DNA of 44,859 nucleotides from Actinomycetota bacterium (GTDB lineage Bacteria; Actinomycetota; Humimicrobiia; Humimicrobiales; Humimicrobiaceae), in assembly GCA_026392215.1 (NCBI GenBank), contig JAPLCN010000154.1, positions 1-44,859 of the forward strand. The letters run 5' to 3'. Position numbers and translations under genes: made by a program. This document shows, piece by piece, positions 8,883-17,162 of this stretch. The notes beneath the pieces are model-generated. The model had not been told where the DNA came from. It worked only from the letters and a program-made list of their open reading frames with translations, and did no database searches. Position 1 is the first letter of the stretch. Each line of letters starts with the position of its first letter.

Positions 8883-8902
8883 TAAAACTCCTTTCATAAA
8901 AT

Positions 8903-8959
8903 AAATAGTTGCAAATGCAACCGTATTATATTAAATATTAGTTTTATTTGCAACTATTT
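8903..8959 (-). promoter_or_regulatory. marR-exporter promoter with paired MarR-type operators
   Basis: On the minus strand a -35 TTGCAA (8953-8948), a 17-base spacer and -10 TATAAT (8930-8925) form a good promoter. A perfect 14-bp inverted repeat frames it: AAATAGTTGCAAAT at 8903-8916 and its exact complement ATTTGCAACTATTT at 8946-8959. The inner copy is itself a palindrome, GTTGC-AAAT-GCAAC (8908-8921). One site covers the -35, the other the transcription start, the classical layout for an autorepressing MarR protein. Confidence 0.75.
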
Positions 8960-9406
8960 ATAAATGATTTGTCTTTTTAATTATCTAAATCATTTTCTTT
9001 TTTTAACGCGAGAGCTTAGCTCAGAACCTGCTTTTAAAAGTCAAGGTTGTTCTAGTTTTGCGAGCATAAATCGCTTCTCTATTTATACCTCAGTTATGAA
9101 ATTGTCATCAGTATGGGGAGTTTAACATCTTCAATTGTTCACCCCCAAACTCTTGATCTGGAATATGCTTCAGGAAAATATTTTAAAATTATCCTTAATT
9201 TAGCTACTATTTAGGGTAAAATAGAGGCAAGATGATTAATTACTGTAAAAATATTTATTTAATAGGATGAGAGAATATTAGTAGTATAATGTAGTAGAAT
9301 CAATAGTTTGATCTTGTTTGTATAAAATGTTCTATTTAAGAGATGGGTTTACAACCCGTTATTAAAAGATATTAAAAAGATTTTTAAATTAAAAAAAGGA
9401 AAAAAT
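8960..9406. other. Intergenic region between divergent units
   Basis: About 450 bases without a convincing gene. A small hairpin GGGTT-TAC-AACCC lies near 9343-9356, shortly before the next gene, and an AGGA lies about eight bases before its ATG. I recognise no riboswitch. Confidence 0.4.
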
Positions 9407-10633
9407 ATGGCAACTAAAAATGTAATTAATTTTTTGCCAATTGAAGAAATAAAAAATATTCTTCCAATAAGTGATTGGCAGAAAATTGGAGAATTTTCAA
9501 AAAAGAGGGCAATAATTGAAGCTCAAACCCATAACCACACAATCAAACTACTTGGTCTTGAATCAAAAAAATTTGTAACAGATCCTGAATTATTTATAAA
9601 ATCTCAACTTTTATTAAGTGCATATTACGGATTTGACAGACCATGCATTGATTATGATTTCTATAATATTGAATCTGAAGCTTTGGGACAGGAAATGATT
9701 TATAGAAATGGATTTTTACCTGAAGTAAATTCTGCAAAACCATTGATAGCCGAAAAAAGGGATTTATACAAATTAAAGCCCAATATCAGCAAAGATAAGG
9801 CAAGATTTAGTTTTGTGCTGGGAATTAACAAGCTTTTTAAATCAATTCTTGATATTACTCCAAAAATCAGATTTTGCGGACCTTATAGTATAGCAGTTAA
9901 TTTAAGAGGTTATAAAGATCTTATGTTTGACATGGAAGATGATAAAAAGTTTGTAAAAGACCTTTTTAACTTTCTTACTGATGAAGTAATTATCCCCTGG
10001 GTTGAGCTCCAAAAAAAAGAGTTGGATAATCCACTCGTTACAGCAGGAGGCATAGAAGCAACTGCAACTTTTCCAAATATTTCAACCAGGACGATGGATG
10101 AATGGATAATTCCATATTATGAACATACTAAACAAAAATTAAATAATGTTACCTTTACAACTTGCTGCGGCGGAATATCAAACTTTAAAAATTCGGAAGA
10201 CTTCTTTTTCTATCAACTGTCAACATATCCAGGAATTATCAAAGGATACGAATGGGATATTAAAAGCAAAGGATTTAAAGTTTTTAACGATTATGCAAAA
10301 AAGAACAATCTAAACTTAAGACTGGGCATAAGCGCACAAACACTTCTTTCTATTAAAACAAAGGAAGTGCCGATGTTGGTTAGGCGATATTTGGAAGAAG
10401 GGGGAGCCGGCTTAAACTATTATTCAATATTTTTATCTGATATTGATCCGGATACTAATCCCTACATAATCAGCTCTATAGTTCAAGCGGTAAAGAAGTT
10501 TGGCGTTTTTCCGATTATTGGCAAAATTAAAGAACTTTCTTTTATCCCAGAACATAAAGATTTCAAAGACTGGCTGACCTTGTCTTTGAAATCTATGATT
10601 AATCCCTTTCTTTTCCAGCAAATAAGCAAGTAA
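9407..10633 (+). CDS. Uroporphyrinogen decarboxylase (URO-D) family protein, MtaA/CmuA-like methyltransferase
   Basis: A 408-residue member of the URO-D fold group that includes corrinoid:coenzyme methyltransferases (MtaA, MtbA, CmuA), which move methyl groups with a zinc-activated thiol. Family-like features are the N-terminal helical part ending in FDRPCIDYDFYNIESEALGQ, a GPYSIAVNLRG segment, a GGIEATATFPNIS strand and a Cys pair at 253-254 in TTCCGG where relatives carry the His-x-Cys zinc ligands. The replacement of His by Thr makes exact chemistry uncertain. It is cytoplasmic, with no signal peptide. No corrinoid protein or second methyltransferase is adjacent, so it is an orphan. The start is supported by AGGA. 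Not hemE by sequence character. Confidence 0.75.
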   Translation: MATKNVINFLPIEEIKNILPISDWQKIGEFSKKRAIIEAQTHNHTIKLLGLESKKFVTDPELFIKSQLLLSAYYGFDRPCIDYDFYNIESEALGQEMIYRNGFLPEVNSAKPLIAEKRDLYKLKPNISKDKARFSFVLGINKLFKSILDITPKIRFCGPYSIAVNLRGYKDLMFDMEDDKKFVKDLFNFLTDEVIIPWVELQKKELDNPLVTAGGIEATATFPNISTRTMDEWIIPYYEHTKQKLNNVTFTTCCGGISNFKNSEDFFFYQLSTYPGIIKGYEWDIKSKGFKVFNDYAKKNNLNLRLGISAQTLLSIKTKEVPMLVRRYLEEGGAGLNYYSIFLSDIDPDTNPYIISSIVQAVKKFGVFPIIGKIKELSFIPEHKDFKDWLTLSLKSMINPFLFQQISK

Positions 10634-10665
10634 TATTACTTAATTAAAGCGCTATTTTATTTTTA

Positions 10666-11664
10666 TTACTTTGTTGATCCCGAGCGGGCAAAAAACACTA
10701 TAAGTTTTATGAAATCAACAATAATACCTATCCCTGTACCAACAATTATTATCACAAGCACCGAAATTGTTATGGATGGTGCAGAAATCCTTAAACCCGC
10801 AAAGGGAATACCTGAAAAATCAAATGGAAATAATTGAAGGAGAGTAGCTGTGGCAGCAATAAAAAACAAGTTAGTTATAATTGCTATTATTTTAACAAGA
10901 TAAAACCTTTCATAAATAATAAGAATTATATTTCCCAGAATTCCAATACCAATGCTTATTGTAAAAAAAGGAAGCCAATATTTAATATTATCCGTAAATA
11001 TCGGAATAATTTTTAAAGTCTCAACACCGTTTATTGTTACATGATTGTAAAAAGCAATAAACCTGTAAAAAAAATTAACAAATATCAACCATGCAAGACT
11101 GAAAAAGATTGCAAATACATAGCCCATTATTCTTCCTGCCCTTGGCGACTTAAAATAACTGTCAAATCTACCATCAAATTCATTTGAAGATTTCTTAAAA
11201 TCCCTTTTGTTTGAAGAATCGTAGTTTATATCTTTGCTGTTTACTGTCTCAGAATGTATTTCCTTCTCAGATTGAATTACCTGTTCAATATTATTTTCTT
11301 CATTTAATTTTTTTTTTGAATCTTCGTTCTCAGGAGTGCCGACGTCATGTGATTCATTTTTTAAATCTTCCTTCTGTGAAGAATCTCCTTCTTTCCCTTT
11401 GTCTCCCCTGAAATAATCCGAAACACTTTCCCCAAAGTTATGCGCTGCCTTACCAACATCTTTAAACTTTCCTTTTACTTCATCATCTTTAAATCTTGAC
11501 GCAAATGTTTTTGCAGATTCCTTTGCGCTTTCACCGAATTCCCTGGCTTTGTTTTTTAATTCCGGATCATTAAAAATCTCGGCAACTGCACTTCCAAATT
11601 CTTTCAGCATGTCCCCAAAGTTTTCTGCAGCCGATTTTTTATCTGATGGTTTTTCTTCTGCCAT
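10666..11664 (-). CDS. Hypothetical membrane protein with long charged N-terminal region
   Basis: A 332-residue protein of unknown function. The first 80 residues form amphipathic helices (repeated AKEF/AKESAK-type motifs) resembling apolipoprotein/late-embryogenesis-type or YtxH-like sequences. Residues 85-170 are highly charged and probably disordered. Roughly 175 onward holds four membrane helices: GYVFAIFFSLAWLIFVNFFY, WLPFFTISIGIGILGNIILI, a third after YLVKIIAII and a fourth near the C-terminus. GGAG lies six bases before the ATG. Its neighbour converges from the other strand, so it is likely a single-gene unit. The stress-related look is a hint only. Confidence 0.7.
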   Translation of the reverse strand: MAEEKPSDKKSAAENFGDMLKEFGSAVAEIFNDPELKNKAREFGESAKESAKTFASRFKDDEVKGKFKDVGKAAHNFGESVSDYFRGDKGKEGDSSQKEDLKNESHDVGTPENEDSKKKLNEENNIEQVIQSEKEIHSETVNSKDINYDSSNKRDFKKSSNEFDGRFDSYFKSPRAGRIMGYVFAIFFSLAWLIFVNFFYRFIAFYNHVTINGVETLKIIPIFTDNIKYWLPFFTISIGIGILGNIILIIYERFYLVKIIAIITNLFFIAATATLLQLFPFDFSGIPFAGLRISAPSITISVLVIIIVGTGIGIIVDFIKLIVFFARSGSTK

Positions 11665-11922
11665 TTTAATCTCCTGCCTTACTTTTATAATAAAATAATA
11701 ATATTACTGAATATGAATAAAAATATTTGATACTTTTAAATACTTTGATCTATTGTAAATTAAACAACCAAAGGTAATTTATTATTTTAACATATTGAAG
11801 AATTATTATTAAATATCAAGCTGATAGCCGGCTTAAGTATTATTGTAATATGATATGGGAGTTCATATATTTTCTTGTTTTAAATTTTTTATTTCAAATA
11901 TCCGCATTGAAAACAATAAAAG

Positions 11923-11963
11923 AAATAACGCCGGTATTACTTTTAATAACGCCGGCGTTATTT
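11923..11963. terminator. Bidirectional terminator-like stem-loop
   Basis: AAATAACGCCGG (11923-11934) pairs perfectly with CCGGCGTTATTT (11952-11963). The downstream arm is part of an 18-bp perfect palindrome, AATAACGCCGGCGTTATT (11945-11962). T-rich sequence follows on both strands (TTTTTAATTT on plus, TCTTTTATTG on minus). It is placed to end transcription of the minus-strand gene at 12039. Confidence 0.6.
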
Positions 11964-12038
11964 TTAATTTCTATAATTAAATAAACTCAACAATCAAAAT
12001 ATAAAAGAACTCACAAATAAAATTTCTGCCGTTTACTC

Positions 12039-12299
12039 CTATGAGCTCAACGCACCTGCAAAATTAGCTAAAAGCACTACTGCAACTATTGCATAAATTA
12101 TCCAGCCAATCAATGCTAAAATACCTAGAACCAGTCCAGCAATACTCATTCCTTTTCCAGCCGGGCTTGAAAGTCCTTTTTTAATCCTGTTAAGCTCTAT
12201 AGCTGCAAGTATTATCGGAACTATTGCTAAACCTAAGATACCTGTTACCAGTGCAGCAATTGAAAATCCGCTAGCACCCTGCTTTTGTACGTCATCCAT
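12039..12299 (-). CDS. DUF4190 domain membrane protein
   Basis: An 86-residue protein with two membrane helices. The layout matches DUF4190: GFSIAALVTGILGL, a helix to AAIELNRIKKG, then GKGMSIAGLVLGILALIGWIIY and a hydrophobic end. The family has no known function and is common in Actinobacteria and Firmicutes. AAAGGAG lies just before the ATG. It is monocistronic, with a stem-loop about 75 bases downstream. Confidence 0.82.
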   Translation of the reverse strand: MDDVQKQGASGFSIAALVTGILGLAIVPIILAAIELNRIKKGLSSPAGKGMSIAGLVLGILALIGWIIYAIVAVVLLANFAGALSS

Positions 12300-12587
12300 T
12301 AATGTCTCCTTTCATTTTTTAATTGCTTTGGTTTTTATTTACCTTCTTTTTTTGAGAATGATATTCTTAAAGTTAAATTGTTTTTCTAATTTTTAATTTA
12401 ATACTTAGATAATATAATTTAAGCAATAAACAATTGCAGTATTTCTATAAAAATATTATAAATAAAAATAAATATAAAAACAAAGTATTTTTTATAAATT
12501 CCAATATAATGTTTAATTTTTTCAATTCGAGCAGTTAAATTTAAGGAAACAATTTCCGTGCTTAGCTTATAAGCACAAGAAGGAAAT

Positions 12588-13172
12588 TTAAGTAATGTTA
12601 ACCATTATCCGGCGTTCAAATTTAATTGTTTTTAAATTAACCCTGTCCAGCAGCTCAGTGAAGTCGTTTGTCCGCAACTTTTTTGATGCTTCAATAACTA
12701 TGTTTGCACATGCCCTGGCATCTTCTTTTGCGTTATGATGTTTAAAACTGAAATTCAGATGTTCGGCAACGGTATTTAGTTTATAATTTTCAAAACCTTT
12801 CCAGACTTTTCTGGACAGATTGACCGTACAGGCATAATTTAATTCGGGATAGTCTAATTGGTATACATCAAGAAGCTTTCTTAAAACTTCGGTATCAAAA
12901 CTTGCATTGTGGGCAATTACAGTATTACCTTCAAGATATTTTTTAATAGTCGGCCATAGCCTGTAAAATTCCGGTTTTTTTTCAACATCTTTCTCTGATA
13001 TTCCGTGGATATGGGTATTAAAGGGGCGGAAATATAATTCCGAAGGCTTGATAAGCCAATACATGTTTTTTGTTATTTCGTTATTTTCAATTATTGCCAC
13101 TCCAAGAGCACATGCACTTGAAAGCTTCTCATTTGCGGTCTCAAAATCTATGGCAGTTAGCTTATCAATCAT
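12588..13172 (-). CDS. DEDDh 3'-5' exonuclease (DnaQ/epsilon-like)
   Basis: A 194-residue exonuclease of the DnaQ-like RNase T/epsilon superfamily. All five catalytic residues are visible: Asp9 and Glu11 (AIDFET), Asp93 (HNASFD), His146 and Asp151 (HHNAKEDA). It therefore should bind two metals and remove nucleotides from 3' ends of DNA or RNA. No BRCT, UvrC-like or helicase domain is fused. The size fits stand-alone family members found in many Gram-positives. No strong ribosome site is visible before the ATG. No clear operon partner. Confidence 0.88.
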   Translation of the reverse strand: MIDKLTAIDFETANEKLSSACALGVAIIENNEITKNMYWLIKPSELYFRPFNTHIHGISEKDVEKKPEFYRLWPTIKKYLEGNTVIAHNASFDTEVLRKLLDVYQLDYPELNYACTVNLSRKVWKGFENYKLNTVAEHLNFSFKHHNAKEDARACANIVIEASKKLRTNDFTELLDRVNLKTIKFERRIMVNIT

Positions 13173-13311
13173 TATTTAATTTTATTTTTTCAAAAGTATG
13201 CGATTCTTAATTTAAAAATAATATATTGTTTGTTTTAGTAATATTGCAACTATTTAAAAATAATATTAATTATTTTACCATATTAATTAATTTAAAATGA
13301 ACACTTGCTGC

Positions 13312-13773
13312 TTATTTTTTATTGATAAGTTCAAAACCCTTTTCAGCGGCAAAGGCAACAAATTTAGGGCAGATTCTCTCGTGGATTTTATCATTTGAAA
13401 ATTTATTTTGTCCTTCTTCTGTAAGAAGATCACACCCTGTCAATTCCCTGCATGTAATAGATCCAAATTCTTTTTTAAACTCTTCAATAAGAATTGCAAC
13501 CTTGCCATATATTTTTAATTTTGAGTCTAAATCTTTTGGACTGGTTCTTCCTTCAACAATACCCATAGCCATTACTGCACCGCTTAACGCACCACAAATA
13601 TTTCCATATTTTGACACTCCTCCTCCGAAACCTGCAGCAGCTTTTGGAACTGAATCCGATTTTATTTTTAATGTCACTATTATCGCCAGCAATACAGATT
13701 CGGCACAGTTAAATCCGGAAGTAAAATTAGCTTCAGCGCCCTCTTTTATATTAATTTCTTTGTTTTTCGCCAT
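13312..13773 (-). CDS. C_GCAxxG_C_C family protein
   Basis: A 153-residue protein of the C-GCAxxG-C-C family (PF09719), named for its spaced cysteines. Visible are FNCAES with Cys23, GNICGALSGAV (the CGAxxG core), a CRELTGC pair and ICPKFVAF. The pattern suggests a metal- or Fe-S-linked redox role in anaerobes, but no member has a settled function. AAGG lies eight bases before the ATG. Single-gene unit between AT-rich gaps. Confidence 0.85.
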   Translation of the reverse strand: MAKNKEINIKEGAEANFTSGFNCAESVLLAIIVTLKIKSDSVPKAAAGFGGGVSKYGNICGALSGAVMAMGIVEGRTSPKDLDSKLKIYGKVAILIEEFKKEFGSITCRELTGCDLLTEEGQNKFSNDKIHERICPKFVAFAAEKGFELINKK

Positions 13774-13949
13774 CTTTAACCTTTTTTGATATTAAGTAAT
13801 ACAATACAGATATTATAAAAATATATTCTAAATTACAGTTATCTTACTTTTTAAAAATATTAAAATGATAAACAAATTTGAATTAAATAATTATGCTTTG
13901 ATATTATAAACTTAAAATTAATAAAGCAAATAATATTATTATATTAATT

Positions 13950-14171
13950 GCGTATAATTATCAATGTGTCGGTTATCAGAAAATAAGCGATTATCTTGAA
14001 AACTTATATAATTCATAAAACTTTGAAACAGAAGGCTTTCTGAAAAAATGCTTCAACCAGATGAATCTGATTGAAGCTGACGAAAAACATTATGACATAT
14101 TACTGTCCCCCGAAGAAATAAGAAAACTCGAAATTATAATCTTTGAAGTAAAAGAAAAATTCAGCAAATAA
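13950..14171 (+). pseudogene. Possible decayed small gene
   Basis: One frame reads GYQKISDYLENLYNS, a TAA at 14016, then a further 50 residues (NFETEGFLKKCFNQMNLI ... LLSPEEIRKLEIIIFEVKE) to TAA at 14169-14171. The composition is protein-like, with amphipathic helices, but there is no start codon with a ribosome site and the family is not recognised. It overlaps the end of the opposite-strand SDR gene by 11 bases. Confidence 0.25.
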
Positions 14172-15183
14172 TTTTTTTAAAAAGACCGCTATGGTTTTTA
14201 AACCATTCCAGAGTTCTTTTAAATGCCTCTTCCTTTGAGACAATGGGTTTGTATCCAAAGTCAGAAGTTGCTTTATGGTGAACAAATGTGTGATCAACGC
14301 ATGTCTGAATAACTGCAAATCTATTGAAATTAGAATAAGGATTGAATTTCTCATTTATCATACTTAAAAAATATGCTACGGGATAGGGGATAGATTTTTG
14401 GGGGGGATTTAATCCCAATCCTTCCAGAAAAGGCTCCATAAAATCAAACAGATTCGTAGCGGGATGATGGTCCGTAATAAAATAAAAATTTCCGGCTACC
14501 GGAGATCCACATACAAGATGCTTTGCGGCAAGTATGTGGGAATATGCGGCATTTTCGGAATATACATGGCTGAATTTTGCCAGACCGTTTCCTAATCTGA
14601 AATTTGATTTTTCCATTGCAGCTTTTATTATGTTGGGAAGATGGTATTTATCACGGGGACCATATATGCCGGCAGGCCGTATAGAGCAGGTCAGGAGTCT
14701 ATCATCATTGGCCTGCAATACCATTTTTTCCGCAATGATTTTTGTCCGGCTGTAAGGGTCTTTCGGTTCCTTTGCCGGGTAAGGCAGAGATTCATCACCG
14801 TCAACAATCGGTTTTCTGCCATCTACAACAACGTCCATTGAGCTTGTAAAGACAAGTTTTCCAATACCCGATTCCTTACATGTGTCAATAATCAGTTTAT
14901 TACCCTTGACATTAACTTCATCATAAACATGCTCCGGTGTTTTCGGATTCCATACTGCTGCGGCAGTCTGAAAAACAATATCTATATCTTTACAGGCTTT
15001 TCTTACATCCTCAGGATTACGTATGTCTCCGATATATTCTTCAAAACGGCTGTCATTTGCCGAAACCAGATCAAGTATTCTGACTTCTTTGCCTTCATTA
15101 AGGAGCTGAAGTGCAATCTCATAGCCAAGCATGCCGGAACCGCCTATTACCAGGCATCTGAAGAACTGATCATTATTTTTCAA
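14161..15183 (-). CDS. NAD(P)-dependent epimerase/3-beta-HSD-like extended SDR
   Basis: An extended short-chain dehydrogenase/reductase of 340 residues. The Rossmann motif GGSGMLG (Gly14, Gly17, Gly20) binds the cofactor, Asp38 at the end of beta-2 points to NAD(H), and the catalytic Ser114/115, Tyr144 and Lys148 (YSRTK) are in place. The region TCSIRPAGIYGPRD and the sequence around FSHVYSENAAYSHILAAKHL resemble sterol 4-alpha-carboxylate dehydrogenase/3-beta-hydroxysteroid dehydrogenase relatives. The start is TTG with no clear ribosome site. It lies 24 bases after a ferredoxin gene and an Fe-S protein gene on the same strand, so the three probably act together in an electron-linked reduction. 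Substrate unknown. Confidence 0.85.
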   Translation of the reverse strand: MKNNDQFFRCLVIGGSGMLGYEIALQLLNEGKEVRILDLVSANDSRFEEYIGDIRNPEDVRKACKDIDIVFQTAAAVWNPKTPEHVYDEVNVKGNKLIIDTCKESGIGKLVFTSSMDVVVDGRKPIVDGDESLPYPAKEPKDPYSRTKIIAEKMVLQANDDRLLTCSIRPAGIYGPRDKYHLPNIIKAAMEKSNFRLGNGLAKFSHVYSENAAYSHILAAKHLVCGSPVAGNFYFITDHHPATNLFDFMEPFLEGLGLNPPQKSIPYPVAYFLSMINEKFNPYSNFNRFAVIQTCVDHTFVHHKATSDFGYKPIVSKEEAFKRTLEWFKNHSGLFKKIIC

Positions 15184-15207
15184 ATTCGTATTTTTTTCAT
15201 AAGGGTC

Positions 15208-15465
15208 TTATTGTTTCACTTTTATTGCATTTTCCGGGCAATTTTTGACGCAATTCATGCAAAGGGTACAGAGGGACGGCCACTGCGGCGTAACCCTCCA
15301 TTTTTGAGGATCAAAAGGGTCGGGTTCTTCTGCGCCAAGTGTCTGATGAAGTAAAAATACGGCAGGCGCGCATGTCTGCAGACATTTACAGCATCCTCTG
15401 GGATCAATACCGTTTCCGTCTCCGCATCTGGAATAATCAATTGTTATTTTTGTCTTTTTTGTCAT
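15208..15465 (-). CDS. Small ferredoxin-type 4Fe-4S protein
   Basis: About 85 residues from the ATG at 15465, with nine cysteines. The first set is SRCGDGNG...GCCKCLQTC; the second is a standard CTLCMNCVKNCP cluster-binding motif near the C-terminus. An upstream TTG at 15519 would add 18 residues and overlap the preceding gene by 43 bases without a ribosome site, so the ATG is preferred. The first set is unusual in spacing and resembles the ferredoxin half of acyl-CoA reductase-like partners. Likely electron carrier for the neighbouring SDR or Fe-S protein. Confidence 0.75.
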   Translation of the reverse strand: MTKKTKITIDYSRCGDGNGIDPRGCCKCLQTCAPAVFLLHQTLGAEEPDPFDPQKWRVTPQWPSLCTLCMNCVKNCPENAIKVKQ

Positions 15466-15476
15466 CTGAAAATAAT

Positions 15477-16346
15477 TTAATACCTGCCCCGGACTTCCGG
15501 TATCGTATCTCTGGGGCAAAGATAAAGAGCATCATTAGGACATACATGACGGCATACACCGCAGCCGTAGCATTTATCAAGATTTACTTTGACATTTTTA
15601 TTTAACGGATTAATTTCAATTGCTTTAAACGGGCATTTTTGCATACAGGCTCTGCAGTCATCACATCTGCCATGGTTAAGCTGAATTACGTATTCGGCTT
15701 TATGAATCGACATAATGCCAAAATCAAAACGCGGGCGTATTCCTGCACATTCGGGATTTTCACAGGAACACAGGTTATTTATATAAGGAAATGGGCCAAA
15801 CCATATGGTTCCTATGTATCCTTTTTTATTATGCGCTATAAACCGGTCAACAGCTTCTTTACGTGTAAGATGAAACTTGCCTTTTTCAGGTATGAAGCGG
15901 GGAAGTTTGCTTATTATTTCCGACATTACACCGAAATTAATACAGCATGCTTCTTTTATTCCACGGCTCATATACCGGCACATGCAGTTTTTTTCTATGA
16001 TTGGTTCCGCTGCGCATTCTTCAAGAATTGCAATTGCATCTTCAAGAGGGACAACCTGCCCGATGTGACCTTCAGGTTTAAACGGGTCACTTGGAGGCCT
16101 GGTATTATGAAGCATATTCCCTGCAATATTTTTTATAATTCTGCCGATTACCGGCATACGAAGCCTGTAGTCTAAACCTACTGCGTTGAAACCATGGACC
16201 TTCCGCATTGATACCTGCTCGAAGTTTTTATATTGTTCCAGTAAAAAATCACGGAGATTATACTGTTCTGCTATCTTGTCCGAGTAATGTTTAGCGTTCA
16301 GATACCACTTTCCGCCTGCACCATGTTTCATACAGAGGTCGCACAT
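15477..16346 (-). CDS. Cysteine-rich 4Fe-4S dicluster protein
   Basis: A 289-residue protein with 19 cysteines. The C-terminal part has two classical 4Fe-4S motifs, CDDCRACMQKCP and CYGCGVCRHVCP. Upstream are an N-terminal MCDLC, a CMCRYMSRG...CC segment and a CSCENPEC segment that could hold another cluster or metal. The middle (LPRFIPEKGKFHLTRKEA) is not a domain I can name. The ATG is preceded by AGGATATTT. It heads the minus-strand set with the ferredoxin and the SDR. Such proteins occur in anaerobes, but I know of no assigned function; it is probably an electron-transfer adaptor or a small reductase. Confidence 0.75.
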   Translation of the reverse strand: MCDLCMKHGAGGKWYLNAKHYSDKIAEQYNLRDFLLEQYKNFEQVSMRKVHGFNAVGLDYRLRMPVIGRIIKNIAGNMLHNTRPPSDPFKPEGHIGQVVPLEDAIAILEECAAEPIIEKNCMCRYMSRGIKEACCINFGVMSEIISKLPRFIPEKGKFHLTRKEAVDRFIAHNKKGYIGTIWFGPFPYINNLCSCENPECAGIRPRFDFGIMSIHKAEYVIQLNHGRCDDCRACMQKCPFKAIEINPLNKNVKVNLDKCYGCGVCRHVCPNDALYLCPRDTIPEVRGRY

Positions 16347-16445
16347 AAATATCCTATACCCTTATATTATTAAGTAATAAGAAAAGATGATACATAAAGT
16401 CAATAATATTTGTCAATGAATTGCTTGTAATTTGTCACTTACGAA

Positions 16446-16497
16446 TTAAAAGTGAACCGTTTTTATTGAATTTATGTTTTAAAAGTGAACCGTTTTT
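16446..16497 (+). repeat. Paired 19-bp direct repeats, possible IS21-type element end
   Basis: Two identical copies of TTAAAAGTGAACCGTTTTT lie at 16446-16464 and 16479-16497, 33 bases apart start to start. Multiple short repeats at the tips are typical of IS21-family elements, and the sequence begins with TG (16433). No transposase gene remains. The gene fragment directly after it suggests that an insertion followed by deletion removed the rest. Confidence 0.5.
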
Positions 16498-16498
16498 T

Positions 16499-16696
16499 GA
16501 AGAAGCGTCTCTGGCTTTAAAATTTACACTCTCCCAACCTGTGACTACCGCAATATCTCCGGGACATTCTGAATTATTATGGTGGGCATGCGATATTGCC
16601 GATAAATTCAAACCTATAGCTGAAGAAGAAGCATTGGTGCTGAAAGAAAATGCAAAAAAGCTTAATACCATATTTTCAGGATTATTACCTTGCTAA
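16499..16696 (+). pseudogene. 3' fragment of an aldo/keto reductase
   Basis: The frame encodes the last 65 or so residues of an aldo/keto reductase: ALKFTLSQPVTTAISPGHSE, then ELLWWACDIADKFKPIAEEE and a final helix before the TAA. AKRs are about 300-330 residues with the Tyr/Lys/His catalytic set in the missing N-terminal part. The fragment starts immediately after the paired repeats. An ATG further upstream at 16421 only runs through the repeats. Confidence 0.8.
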
Positions 16697-16832
16697 TTGA
16701 AACCCTTGTTCATTGAAAAAGCGTTAAAAATTATAAAATATTTACTTCTGTTAATTAATATAGATGTAATTCTTGCAAAACGCAAAATGAGTATGTCTGA
16801 ACTTAGTGTCTCCAACTGATTCAAAAATCTGA

Positions 16833-16861
16833 TTGACAATCAATGGTAAGCCTGTTATTCT
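16833..16861 (+). promoter_or_regulatory. Consensus promoter of a short transcript
   Basis: Perfect -35 TTGACA (16833-16838), 17-base spacer, -10 TATTCT (16856-16861). Predicted start near 16868. No long gene follows; transcription should run only to the terminator at about 17045. Confidence 0.55.
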
Positions 16862-16867
16862 ATAATT

Positions 16868-17045
16868 AATTCTTGGAACAGAAGGCAACAGTCAGAATTG
16901 GCAGAAGTTACAGTCGAAAGAATGTAAAGTATGTTGATTTCGAAACAGTCCTGAGAAAAGTTCTAAGAAGAGACCCCAAGATGTTAAGTAACCTAAGGTC
17001 ATAAGACTAAGGCTATGGTGAAAGATAACTTGGGGTTTTTCTTTT
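16868..17045 (+). ncRNA. Candidate small RNA of about 175 nt
   Basis: A compact unit with its own promoter and an intrinsic terminator, and with no conserved protein. A TTG-started frame (16873-17004, 43 codons, basic, with VDFETVLRKVLRRDPKM) is open, so a small protein cannot be excluded, although no ribosome site is visible. I compared the sequence by eye with tmRNA, SRP RNA, RNase P, 6S/6C and common riboswitch cores and recognised none. The interior shows short complementary segments (GTCATAAGAC, CATA/TATG). Confidence 0.35.
16974..17045 (+). terminator. Intrinsic terminator of the small transcript
   Basis: CCCCAAG (16974-16980) pairs with CTTGGGG (17029-17035), followed by TTTTTCTTTT. 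The 48-nt loop is long and probably folds internally, so the hairpin may also be the last domain of a structured RNA. Confidence 0.55.
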
Positions 17046-17162
17046 CAAACATTTATTTGCCTAAGGATTTTCTTTCCGGTTTTTATAACTTCTATAACGT
17101 ATTCGCTGGAATAGCAGTGTTTCTTTTTAACTAAAGCAAGATTAAAATTTGATTTAGCAGTT

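Noticed and set aside
9100-9240. Weak protein-like minus-strand reading (EFGGEQLKMLNSPY) in the gap before the URO-D gene
   Set aside because: Short, interrupted by stops and without family resemblance.
11923-11963. Repeated AATAACGCCGG motifs as a possible CRISPR or mobile repeat
   Set aside because: Only two imperfect copies forming one hairpin with flanking T-runs; a terminator explains them.
13322-13789. Long plus-strand frame opposite the C_GCAxxG gene
   Set aside because: Antisense shadow of a clear family member.
15639-16175. Aromatic-rich plus-strand frame opposite the Fe-S protein
   Set aside because: Its Phe/Cys/Tyr-rich content is the complement of the Lys/Ala/Glu-rich real gene.
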